This document shows positions 45,057 through 53,214 of a stretch of DNA of 64,000 nt, one piece after another; position 1 is the stretch's first letter, and every line of letters starts with the position of its first letter. The notes beneath the pieces are model-generated. The model was not told the origin of the DNA. It did no database searches and saw only the letters and a list, made by a program, of their open reading frames with translations. The stretch is from Ignavibacteria bacterium (GTDB lineage Bacteria > Bacteroidota > Ignavibacteria > OLB7), in assembly GCA_020635205.1 (NCBI GenBank), contig JACKAE010000002.1:868001-932000 (forward strand), given 5' to 3'. The translations under genes and the position numbers were made by a program.

Positions 45057-46574
45057 ATGAAAATTTTCTTCCGTCTACTCTCTGCTCTTTTCATTCTCAC
45101 TCCACTTGTGGCTCCGTCGGTATCAACGCAGCCTGCGTTGGCTTCGGGTGAGAGTCGCACTGCTCGCCACTTCGATTCAATCAAAACGAGACCACTTTTG
45201 TTAGCTGCGTTTCTCCGGGAGATGCCAAAGGGTGGAGACCTCCACAACCACTTGAGTGGTGCGATCTATGCTGAGAGCTTCATCAAGTGGGGAGCAGAAG
45301 CAGATGCTTGCTTGGACACTGCAACAATGTCCGCAATACCCTGTAGGGCTGGGACAATCTCGATGAAGGATGTGGTTGCCAACCCTGTGATCTACCGTGC
45401 TGTCATCGATGCCTGGTCCATGCGGAATTACGAACTCTCTGGGCAGAGTGGGCACGATCACTTCTTCGACACCTTTGGGAAGTTTGGATATGCGGGGAAT
45501 GATCGAGCTGGTGATATGTTGGCAGAGGCAGTTGGTTTAGCAGCGCGAGACAACGTTCTCTACCTCGAACTAATGATGACGCCAGATGAAGGACGAGTAG
45601 CCGGACTTGGGCGCAAGATTGGGTGGAACAGTGATTTCGCAACCATGCGAAATAGACTTCTCGCTGAAGGACTTCGCGATTCGCTGAAGGTTGCGGTTAG
45701 CGGGCTAAACCGGTGGGAAGGTAGGATGAGAGAGCTTCTAAACTGTAGTGGGGCTGGAGGAGGGGAAGGGTGTGATATTCCCGTTCGCTACCTCTACCAA
45801 GTCGGGCGAGGCTTAGCACCAGAGATGGTCTTCGCGCAGATTCTCGCTGGGTTCGAGATGGCGGAACTCGACCCACGTTTCGTTGGGTTCAACTTAGTGA
45901 TGCCAGAAGATTATCCGGTTCCGATTCGTGACTTCACACTTCACATGGAGATCATCAACTTTCTTCGACCTCTCTACAAGAAGGCTCACATCTCACTTCA
46001 CGCAGGTGAGCTTGCTCCCGGACTTGTTCCCCCCGATGAACTCTGCTGCCACATTCGTCAGTCGGTTGAGCTTGGCCATGCCGAGCGTATCGGCCACGGC
46101 GTTGACGTTGCCTACGAAGATGATCCGTTCGGACTCCTGAAGTTGATGGCCGACCGGAACGTAATGGTAGAAATTTGCCTGACGAGCAACGAAGTAATCC
46201 TCGGCGTTACAGGCCAACACCACTCGCTCCACCTATACCAAGCGCACGGCGTCCCAACAGCCTTAGCAACTGACGACGAAGGGGTCTCCCGCATCGACCT
46301 AACGCACGAGTTTGTGAAAGCCGTTCGCGACCACGGATTATCCTATCTCGACCTAAAAGCAATGGCGCGCACCAGTCTTGAACATTCCTTCCTCCCCGGC
46401 AAAAGCATCTGGAGCGACGCGAAGAGCTTCACCCTCGTACCTGAGTGCAGCGGAAATACTCTTGGCTCGGCAAAGCAAACCCCATCCTGCAAAGCCTACC
46501 TCGAAGCAAACGAAAAAGCACGGTTGCAGTGGGAATTGGAGAAGAGGTTTGGGGAGTTTGAGGGGGGGAGTTAA
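45057..46574 (+). CDS. Secreted adenosine deaminase-family enzyme
   Basis: A signal peptide (IFFRLLSALFILTPLVAPS) precedes a complete adenosine deaminase-type TIM barrel (505 residues). Metal and catalytic motifs are present: His63-x-His65 in DLHNHLSG, the Glu of SLHAGELAP, His in RIGHGVDVAYED, and the Asp pair in ATDDEGVSR. The protein is longer than intracellular enzymes (~350), with inserts near residues 75–110 and 210–240, as in extracellular ADGF/ADA2-like members. It would convert adenosine to inosine outside the cytoplasm. The ATG at 45057 is preferred to the upstream TTG/ATG frame at 45015. Confidence 0.9.
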   Translation: MKIFFRLLSALFILTPLVAPSVSTQPALASGESRTARHFDSIKTRPLLLAAFLREMPKGGDLHNHLSGAIYAESFIKWGAEADACLDTATMSAIPCRAGTISMKDVVANPVIYRAVIDAWSMRNYELSGQSGHDHFFDTFGKFGYAGNDRAGDMLAEAVGLAARDNVLYLELMMTPDEGRVAGLGRKIGWNSDFATMRNRLLAEGLRDSLKVAVSGLNRWEGRMRELLNCSGAGGGEGCDIPVRYLYQVGRGLAPEMVFAQILAGFEMAELDPRFVGFNLVMPEDYPVPIRDFTLHMEIINFLRPLYKKAHISLHAGELAPGLVPPDELCCHIRQSVELGHAERIGHGVDVAYEDDPFGLLKLMADRNVMVEICLTSNEVILGVTGQHHSLHLYQAHGVPTALATDDEGVSRIDLTHEFVKAVRDHGLSYLDLKAMARTSLEHSFLPGKSIWSDAKSFTLVPECSGNTLGSAKQTPSCKAYLEANEKARLQWELEKRFGEFEGGS

Positions 46575-46654
46575 GGAAGACCATCTTCTATTCGCTACTC
46601 TCACAAATCAATGGTTTGCAAGTAATGTTCTTTGGGTTATCAAGGTAATCTCAA

Positions 46655-46735
46655 CATTAACACTCTGAGTCATCGGGGTGTTCTGGAGCATTAACAGAGG
46701 AGAAAATGGCTTTAAGCTGTTTCTTGCCCAGTTCT
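46655..46735. repeat. Dispersed repeat, copy B
   Basis: This copy shares CATTAACAC, CATCGGGGTGTTCTGGAG and AAGCTGTTTCTTG with the copy at 27291–27372 in the same order and spacing. The 11-bp stem of copy A is degraded here (CACTCTGAG in place of CACCCCGAT). It lies between convergent genes. Confidence 0.65.
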
Positions 46736-46757
46736 AATATATGTTGAGGTATTGTAC

Positions 46758-47615
46758 CTAACTAATTCCGTAAAGAGCATCACTGGCAAACGCTACATTG
46801 AATGCAGAATATGTTGTTTGTGCAGACGAGTTGTCGAAAACTGAGAAGATTACACGGCGGAAACATCCTGCGTAGTTCCCAAGAAGGTGTGCCGCGAATG
46901 CGTTGGCAACCACTTTGGGATCATTGCGGAAGACACCGCAACCCCACGCGCCGAGGATTAATTGATCGTATTCAAGGTGTGCGGCTAAGGCAAGCACAAG
47001 CTCGGCGCGGTCGTGCAATACTTGCGGAACCTGTGGCAATTCTGATGGTCGGTTATCTGCGGTTGCGCCAGCGTTTGGGGCAGCACTCGTGATAAACGTT
47101 GCGAGCTGGGGTTTACTTAACAAGTCTCCTTCGTCGTTCCGAAATACCGGACAATTAGGGGAAAGAATCATAGCGTCAGAGTAGAGGAGAGTAGGGTTCT
47201 TGCGGTGTCTCTCGTAGAACTGTGGTGCTTTCAAGAGGGAAGAGTAGAGGGCACTACTTCGAGCCAACGATTCTTCTTGTGCTTGGCTACCGTTGAAGAA
47301 CCCACCCCCGGCATTCTTTGCCGAAGCAAAGTTTAGAACAGCGATTGATCCTTCCCCTTCTCCCACGATTCGATTTAATCCTGCAAGTGTTGTCTCATTC
47401 CGAACTTCGATCTCTGTCTTCGACTTCTCTCGATTCGACGCGAGAAGAGCATTCCGCAAGGTTGTGAGTTGCTCTCCAGTGTAGAGCCTTGTATGAGTGT
47501 GGCACTCTTGGATTGCGTCACCTATATCAATCCGCTCTCCATCAAGTTCATAGTAGCCACGTTCTACGATGTCGATTGTTTGGCGTGCGATTTCTATTCG
47601 TTCAGATCGATTCAT
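46758..47615 (-). CDS. Bacterial-type poly(ADP-ribose) glycohydrolase (macrodomain, TIGR02452/DUF2263)
   Basis: The 285-residue protein carries the PARG signature: NAGGGFFNGSQAQEESLARS, with Gly103–Gly105 and the catalytic Glu114–Glu115 after Gln113. An N-terminal helical region (RTIDIVERGYYELDG-like) is typical of the bacterial type. The following LILGAWGCGVFRNDP is the macrodomain loop that contacts the diphosphate. It should remove ADP-ribose polymers or ADP-ribosyl groups. No ADP-ribosyltransferase gene is visible in the window, so it may act on an imported, toxin-derived or distant modification. Confidence 0.88.
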   Translation of the reverse strand: MNRSERIEIARQTIDIVERGYYELDGERIDIGDAIQECHTHTRLYTGEQLTTLRNALLASNREKSKTEIEVRNETTLAGLNRIVGEGEGSIAVLNFASAKNAGGGFFNGSQAQEESLARSSALYSSLLKAPQFYERHRKNPTLLYSDAMILSPNCPVFRNDEGDLLSKPQLATFITSAAPNAGATADNRPSELPQVPQVLHDRAELVLALAAHLEYDQLILGAWGCGVFRNDPKVVANAFAAHLLGNYAGCFRRVIFSVFDNSSAQTTYSAFNVAFASDALYGIS

Positions 47616-47711
47616 TAGTTGATGATATGGTCAGTGAAAGTGATATTGAGCAATGTAGCTCTTGAACCTGCGGAAGTATTCGATTCCATGTTTCCTTCCC
47701 AATCCGAAAAA

Positions 47712-48035
47712 TCACCCCCCCGTCTTCTTCCACTTCAGCGAGCGGTCGTCGAGCATTGAGGTTACTTGCTCCAACTTCTCGCCGTGAATCTCAATGAAGT
47801 CATCTTTATAAGCTCCGCCAGTCCCTAACCCTTTTTTGAGTTGGCTGGCGAGGTCTTTGCACCAGCTTTTGTTTCGGGGTAGACCGGTAATCTCAATCAC
47901 CGTTCTTCCCTTACCGGAGGTGAGGCGACGGACTTTTAGTTGAAGAGTGGATTCGTCCACTGTGGAGGTTCCTCCGGCTCGCTTCTTTCGTAGGTCGCCA
48001 CCATCACTGCTCCAGACCAATCGACTGTTGTTCAT
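47712..48035 (-). CDS. SUI1/YciH-type translation initiation factor-like protein
   Basis: This 107-residue protein has the SUI1/eIF1 fold: a basic N-terminal region, VRRLTSGKGRTVIEITGLPR (strand–turn–strand), CKDLASQLKKGLGTGGAYKD and the C-terminal EIHGEKLEQVTSML. The length and the GTGGAYKDD motif match bacterial YciH proteins. It is thought to influence start-codon selection or ribosome recycling. It is a stand-alone gene in a run of unrelated minus-strand genes. Confidence 0.92.
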   Translation of the reverse strand: MNNSRLVWSSDGGDLRKKRAGGTSTVDESTLQLKVRRLTSGKGRTVIEITGLPRNKSWCKDLASQLKKGLGTGGAYKDDFIEIHGEKLEQVTSMLDDRSLKWKKTGG

Positions 48036-48142
48036 AGTATTGTTCGCGTTGTCATGCCGCTTGAAAGACTTTTCTCTCCGGCTAATACACTGTTCTGTTG
48101 AGCAATATAAAATATCTACTCTGTGTTGAGTTACCCTCTATC

Positions 48143-49066
48143 CTACCCATCAACAATGATTTGCTCAATGATAGCTTTTGAACTTTGCACAACGCTTTGA
48201 TCTGCCCTGAGGTTATTGGCGAGGAGTAGCATCGATTTCCAGAGAACCCAGCCCTTACCCCGTTCCCACGTCGCTTCGTCGAGATTCAGTTTCCTCGTGA
48301 GGAGGGTGCGGGCCTCTGCTCCGAAAAATGTCCAAGCAATTGCTGTGTCACATGCCGGATCACCTACTGCTGAACTTCCAAAGTCTATAACAGCTTTCAG
48401 TCTGCTTCCGCTCACTAAAATGTTTGAAGCACTGAAGTCCCCGTGAACCCAGACTGGCTCTCTCTTCCACTCCGACTTGAGTGCTCGAGCGAAGATTCTA
48501 CCTACGGCATCGGTGTCGATAATTCCGTCGAGTTGCCGTAGAAGGGAATAGGTCTCATCCTCGTAAACGTGAAGCGCCCCTCCTCGATAGAAGTTGTGTG
48601 CTCCGGGGTGGGGAGCATCAACAGTTGTGCAAGCGTGAAGTTGCGTCAAAAACTGTACGATATCATTTGCAAGAGTTATCTCGTCGACAACACTCTCTTT
48701 CGACCCAACTTCACCCGGAATCCACTTGTAGATCGACCAATTCCACGGAAAGTCTTTTGACGGAAGCCCCATCGCAACGGGGGAGGGTATGTTGAACAAG
48801 ATAGCGTTTGAGAGGAGGGGGAGCCAACGCTGCTCCTTCTCTACTTGAGGGGCATATCTGGTAGCACTTGGAAGCCTTACCAGGAGTTCTTCACCCAATC
48901 GGAATGTGACGTTGTCCCACCCTCCGGGAACTACTTTGCAAACAGTTAGCTCCTGCCACTGTGGAAACTGCGAGCTGATAAGTTTCCTCACGAGAGTTGC
49001 GGTAATGCTTTCCTTTGCAATAGGTTCAGATTCTCTACTCGGAGCGTCATTCTTTTCCAACTTCAC
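48143..49066 (-). CDS. Aminoglycoside phosphotransferase (APH)-family kinase
   Basis: The 307-residue kinase-like protein has the phosphate-binding region TFRLGEELLVRLPSA, the catalytic loop HGDFSASNIL (Asp and Asn positions) and the metal motif VIDFGSSAVGDPACD. The arrangement fits the APH/choline kinase superfamily. It closely resembles the macrolide- and aminoglycoside-kinase-type enzymes of environmental bacteria, but the natural substrate may be a metabolite. The start at 49066 is an ATG preceded by an A-rich leader. Confidence 0.9.
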   Translation of the reverse strand: MKLEKNDAPSRESEPIAKESITATLVRKLISSQFPQWQELTVCKVVPGGWDNVTFRLGEELLVRLPSATRYAPQVEKEQRWLPLLSNAILFNIPSPVAMGLPSKDFPWNWSIYKWIPGEVGSKESVVDEITLANDIVQFLTQLHACTTVDAPHPGAHNFYRGGALHVYEDETYSLLRQLDGIIDTDAVGRIFARALKSEWKREPVWVHGDFSASNILVSGSRLKAVIDFGSSAVGDPACDTAIAWTFFGAEARTLLTRKLNLDEATWERGKGWVLWKSMLLLANNLRADQSVVQSSKAIIEQIIVDG

Positions 49067-49142
49067 GATGCAAAATCCCTTCCTTCGTTAATCCAACCAA
49101 TGTAGTGAGGTAGCTGGGTATTAGTCTTTGATGTATGATCTG

Positions 49143-49637
49143 CTATAACCTGAAAGATATGCGCACAGGAGCCCACTGCACCCAATAGTCGCCGCTACCG
49201 AAGCTGCCGGCAATCCGAACAACACGAAGTTCTGAGCCAACTCCAATTCGTTCCCAAAAATAACTTATCCCGAAGCGTCCACTTGGGTAGATTGCTGCAA
49301 AGTCATTCCCCACGACTAAAGCTAACCCTACGGGACTGAGGGCAACTTGCCAGTGCTCGTTCGGTCTCCAACCTGCCCCTAAGTAACCAGTGGCATATGT
49401 AGTAACTCCAGACCCCTCGTCAGTTACGTCAACAACGAGATGTTTCCCAACGCTTAGGTCGAGGCCAACCGACCAGCTCGACTCAGGAGGGAGGGTAAAG
49501 TATCCACCGACAGCGAGGGCTTCTGCATGTAGTTCCACTATTCCGGGCTGCACTTGGGAGACCGATACTTGCGTGGCAAGCATCGAGGCAAGTATGAATA
49601 GGTTGAAGTTGACGAAGAGTTGTTTTGGCACGATCAA
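49143..49637 (-). CDS. Small outer-membrane beta-barrel-like protein
   Basis: The 164-residue protein has a signal peptide (FNLFILASMLATQVSVSQ) and about eight amphipathic strands (for example WSVGLDLSVGKHLVVDV, YLGAGWRPNEHWQVALSPVG), ending in WVQWAPVRISFRL, whose terminal aromatic-containing strand is typical of barrel assembly. The start is a TTG at 49637 or a GTG at 49631; neither has a strong ribosome-binding site. Function unknown. Confidence 0.7.
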   Translation of the reverse strand: MIVPKQLFVNFNLFILASMLATQVSVSQVQPGIVELHAEALAVGGYFTLPPESSWSVGLDLSVGKHLVVDVTDEGSGVTTYATGYLGAGWRPNEHWQVALSPVGLALVVGNDFAAIYPSGRFGISYFWERIGVGSELRVVRIAGSFGSGDYWVQWAPVRISFRL

Positions 49638-49702
49638 AATATAGTTCTCGAGGTCATGTGTTCCCGTAGGGTTACAGAGTATCTACAAGGGTACACCAAC
49701 TG

Positions 49703-49891
49703 TTATCGAGACTTCCTCCACTGTATCAGGCCATTGAGGACAAAGCAGAGTCCTGCAATCACCTCGAGAGCAATGACAAAGTTAGATTTGCCACCTTCAG
49801 TCGAAAAGAATAAATCGTAAGCTCCCACAATCAGAAAAAGAACTCCTGCTATCGATGTCAAAATAACGAATTGCCTTTTTTTCGTGTTCAT
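49703..49891 (-). CDS. Small two-helix membrane protein
   Basis: The 62-residue protein from ATG 49891 has two hydrophobic segments (VILTSIAGVLFLIVGAYDLF and FVIALEVIAGLCFVLNGLI) separated by a short polar loop, with basic ends. It would insert as a hairpin in the inner membrane. I do not recognise the family, and such a short gene is not certain to be expressed. Confidence 0.5.
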   Translation of the reverse strand: MNTKKRQFVILTSIAGVLFLIVGAYDLFFSTEGGKSNFVIALEVIAGLCFVLNGLIQWRKSR

Positions 49892-50046
49892 AGATACTCC
49901 ATACGCTTGTATAGGAATTGGTTTGCACTCGCCTGCACAGGAGGACATTAGCCTATATCAAGTGGAGCACTTCCACTTTGCGTTGCAGTTGAGCTACTAT
50001 TCAAGCCGGAGCCATACGGAGAAAAATGAAAGTCGTTTCGATTGCA

Positions 50047-52074
50047 TCAAACATTTGTTCGGCGTATCTCATTTCGAACGTATCGGCCAACCTGCAGTAG
50101 TACCGGTGCAGTAGGGCTGGCGCGGTGGAGAAGCACGATCTCCTTACCAACGCGACTCATTGCAATTGCTCCACCCGACTGGCACTCGGCGTCGAAGAGT
50201 GGTGATTGCTTGCTCCAACCAGCCTCGGCAAGTGTACCGAAGCCGTTGCTGGCGGTGGCCGAGTTCGAACTCTTGTAAGATACCGGTTGCGATGGTGTCA
50301 TAACGCCTGCTATTGAGAAGGTCTCGGTCATCAAGAGTGGATTGCCTACTCCGGGATGTATTAAGTGCATCACTCCGTCTAACGTGGCGGTGGCCATTGG
50401 ACCGGTGGTCTCGTATGGACGAGCCAACGGTTGGAGTTGCCTGGTACTGTCTGGACGTGATGAGAAGTGAGCAACTGGAAATGCACTTGGTGACCAGGCG
50501 TTAATTGTAGTGTTATCCTGTGCTCCACCATACGGATTTGTCGGTACGGTCACAACGTTGAAGGGGGCAATGTTGTAGGAGATCACATTCATCGATTGAG
50601 CACCGGGTGCTTTCACTATCAAATAGAGAGATTCACTCTGTGCGCAGAGTGTCATTCCACCATCAGTCTGGGCAGCCGGCACAGGTACAGCATCTTCCCA
50701 GATACCTGCTACTCCGTAATCACTTCCACTACGGATGTGCGATGAGACGTTGCCATCCTGATCGGCGTAGGTAAACATGATCTTTGTCTCCGCAGCAAAC
50801 GAAGCAAGCGCGAATGATTGAACTGCACCATCGGTTGGGAATGCTTCGCTTGTCCAGCCGTTCGGCAGATCGTACCGCATACATTGTAGCTCACCCGTTG
50901 CTGAGCGAGCCAGCAATACCAGTTCAAAAAATGTGGAGGCCATTGCCAGTCCACCAGTCCCATCAAGTTGCAGCGTTGTCTCTGATGACCAGGACTCGCG
51001 CTCCGTCACCCGGACTCGAACTCGGACTGTTCCGTCCGATGCAGCAGAGGCAACGTAGAGAGAGCCGCCGAAGTCTGCCCCACAGAGTGGGCCATCAGCG
51101 TCACCTGTAAATGGTGTTTCTGTGGGAGCACCCCACTCGAAATGCTTATCCCACAAGAACTGGAACCAGTTCGCCCTCGCATCATTTTTGCCGAGACTAC
51201 CAAGACCGAAGTTCTTCTCGATAGTCCGTATCAGGCTGTAGTGATTGTACCCCTCCTCTTCATATCCCGGCTGAATACAATCGCCGAGCAGCACTGTGTA
51301 TATCTGGTTCGGTCCGTCGTAGGAGGAGACAATGTCTGGTTCCGACTCAAAGTCCGATTCATCGAACGTTACCACAACCATTGTGCGGGGGGGGAGGTGA
51401 GAGTCAGGTCCGGGAAAGCGGAGCCGATTGAAGAAACCTTCAAGCCACTTTGCCAACTGGTCAACCAGGATCGGCGCACGTGGCTGCACGTCATCTTGTG
51501 TCCCATCTACCCAGTGCCCATCACTCCAGATATTTGGAGTATACCAAGCATATTCTGGCAACTCGCCATTGAGGATGTCGGCAAAGAAGGCTGCATCGTT
51601 CTCAATTTTCTTCCACCGTTCCTGATTCTGTATGATCGCTGTGAAGGAGGAGTATGGATTGTGCTTGATTAAGTATGGGGAGGCATCCTGTGGCACGTAG
51701 TCCTCAGGTTGCCACGGTGCTGCCTCTGCTACGTAGCTTTCCATATATCCCTTCCAGCGGAGTGATCCCGGAGCTTCTTCTATCAGATCGACAATTGTCC
51801 GTTGGGAGAGGGTAGGGGTGGGGCGGTCGTCGCTTGTGACGTTGCAGAGTTCGGCTGCTGTCGAGGCGATGTAGTTTGTCTGCGACGGGTGCATTACGCC
51901 GAAGAAGTTCTGAAGCTGAATACCCTGTTTTGCCAGTCGACGCATGTATGGATTGGCCATCACATACCCACGGTACTGGTTCTCAAACATGATAATCAGC
52001 ACGTGATCGAATGCTCGCTCGGTCTCTCCGCTCTCTATCACTTTTAGGTTCGGGTTTGAAAATATGTTGGACAT
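50047..52074 (-). CDS. Phospholipase C/acid phosphatase-family phosphoesterase with lectin-like propeller
   Basis: Of 675 residues, about the first 340 are a phosphoesterase-family (pfam04185-like) domain. It has HVLIIMFENQYRGYV near the N-terminus, the SQTNYIASTA nucleophile-loop region, VVVTFDESDFESE and NHYSLIRTIEKNFGLG, all counterparts of segments in the second phosphoesterase of the cluster (58896–60455). The remaining ~330 residues are repeated beta strands with recurrent VLLARSATGELQCMRYD, FALASFAAETKIMFTYAD and EIVLLHRASPTAPV, resembling a fucose-specific-lectin-type beta-propeller. No signal peptide is seen. It starts 6 bases after the ferritin-like gene ends, so it is the promoter-distal gene of the cluster. 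Confidence 0.82.
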   Translation of the reverse strand: MSNIFSNPNLKVIESGETERAFDHVLIIMFENQYRGYVMANPYMRRLAKQGIQLQNFFGVMHPSQTNYIASTAAELCNVTSDDRPTPTLSQRTIVDLIEEAPGSLRWKGYMESYVAEAAPWQPEDYVPQDASPYLIKHNPYSSFTAIIQNQERWKKIENDAAFFADILNGELPEYAWYTPNIWSDGHWVDGTQDDVQPRAPILVDQLAKWLEGFFNRLRFPGPDSHLPPRTMVVVTFDESDFESEPDIVSSYDGPNQIYTVLLGDCIQPGYEEEGYNHYSLIRTIEKNFGLGSLGKNDARANWFQFLWDKHFEWGAPTETPFTGDADGPLCGADFGGSLYVASAASDGTVRVRVRVTERESWSSETTLQLDGTGGLAMASTFFELVLLARSATGELQCMRYDLPNGWTSEAFPTDGAVQSFALASFAAETKIMFTYADQDGNVSSHIRSGSDYGVAGIWEDAVPVPAAQTDGGMTLCAQSESLYLIVKAPGAQSMNVISYNIAPFNVVTVPTNPYGGAQDNTTINAWSPSAFPVAHFSSRPDSTRQLQPLARPYETTGPMATATLDGVMHLIHPGVGNPLLMTETFSIAGVMTPSQPVSYKSSNSATASNGFGTLAEAGWSKQSPLFDAECQSGGAIAMSRVGKEIVLLHRASPTAPVLLQVGRYVRNEIRRTNV

Positions 52075-52080
52075 TATTCC

Positions 52081-53151
52081 CTATGGATTTACTGTTATCG
52101 GTGCGCGCCATTCAAAAGTTGGGCATCCAGTTCTACCTTCTGGATCACCATTAATCGGAGTCTGCATTATTGCCTGAGCAATCGGGGTAAGTCCCCGCAT
52201 TCCGTTCATGATTGCCGTGTATAAAACAGTGGGATCATCTCGGAAGCCTTGCTCCAATTGGGAAAGCATCATTGAATAGTGTGCATTGAATCGGTTATTC
52301 AAATTCTCCAACTCTGGAGTTCCCGCGAAATCGGCACTTGTGCAATTTGGTTTTATTGGATAGACATCATCGTATGTTACCGGAAAGATCGGACCAGATG
52401 GCTCGCTGTGGATGTTATCCGTCTTCGCATAATACCGTTCGGAATATATCTGTTTGAAGCGGAAGTAGTGTGCAATTTCCTCAGGTTGTCCGAAGAAGTG
52501 GTTGTCGCCATCGAATAACGTTCCATCGGCTCCTTCGCCTTGGTCGCAGATCACGTCGATTGCCTCGCTCGCGTCCGATAAATTCCTCACAACAATTGGC
52601 TTCCCTCCCCCATGCCAGTAGAATTCCTCCGACACCTGATTGCGTGGGTCACCACTGAAGACAGCCTCTTCGCCATATTCTTCTACTAAGTCGGTTAAGT
52701 CACTCTTTATCCCTTGATAGAATTCACCAATTGTGAAACCAGGGACTTCTAACTCTGCTTTCTCCTGCGGTATCTCATCAGGTGCAAAGTTGGCCGGTAG
52801 CTCAATCTGCATAAAGGTCCACATTGACTCCTTTGAGAAAGGGGCAAGTTGGATGTCGACTTCCCGGTCTTTGAAGCGGGTTCCATCAAACTCAAGAACC
52901 AGTGGATATTTTGGGATTTCAGCCTCACCTAATCTGACAGAACCACCAATTGACGAGAGAATGTTAGTGGCTAAGGTTAAGTGGAGCATCTCTTCCATAA
53001 AGACGCTTCGGATTGCAACCGATGAGGGGATGTTTGTTCCTGGTTTGATGCTCCACATTGCTGTCAGATAGGGGGGGAGTGTGGCCAGTTCGAGTTCTGC
53101 ACCCTTTTGCAGTTTTTCAAATAGTGGAGCCTTGGCAGTAGTAATATTCAT
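52081..53151 (-). CDS. VioB-like ferritin-like-domain protein
   Basis: The 356-residue protein begins with the ferritin-like domain of the VioB family: LQKGAELELATLPPYLTAMW (Glu19/Glu21), then FMEEMLHLTLATNIL (Glu53/Glu54, His57), giving candidate di-metal ligands. A later EEIAHYFRFKQI segment supplies a second E-x-x-H-type helix. VioB and RebD relatives dimerise indole-pyruvate imines in bisindole biosynthesis, but many members are of unknown function and the rest of a violacein or rebeccamycin pathway is absent here. The 63-base gap to the GMC gene and 6-base gap downstream suggest operonic expression. No signal peptide. Confidence 0.82.
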   Translation of the reverse strand: MNITTAKAPLFEKLQKGAELELATLPPYLTAMWSIKPGTNIPSSVAIRSVFMEEMLHLTLATNILSSIGGSVRLGEAEIPKYPLVLEFDGTRFKDREVDIQLAPFSKESMWTFMQIELPANFAPDEIPQEKAELEVPGFTIGEFYQGIKSDLTDLVEEYGEEAVFSGDPRNQVSEEFYWHGGGKPIVVRNLSDASEAIDVICDQGEGADGTLFDGDNHFFGQPEEIAHYFRFKQIYSERYYAKTDNIHSEPSGPIFPVTYDDVYPIKPNCTSADFAGTPELENLNNRFNAHYSMMLSQLEQGFRDDPTVLYTAIMNGMRGLTPIAQAIMQTPINGDPEGRTGCPTFEWRAPITVNP

Positions 53152-53214
53152 GGATATCGTCGTTTAGTTAATTGGATTGGGAACCTACTCACTCAAATGC
53201 ACCGGTATGAAAAG

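Noticed and set aside
52081..53151. Interpretation of the VioB-like gene as part of a violacein or rebeccamycin pathway
   Set aside because: No tryptophan oxidase (VioA/RebO) or further pathway gene is adjacent.
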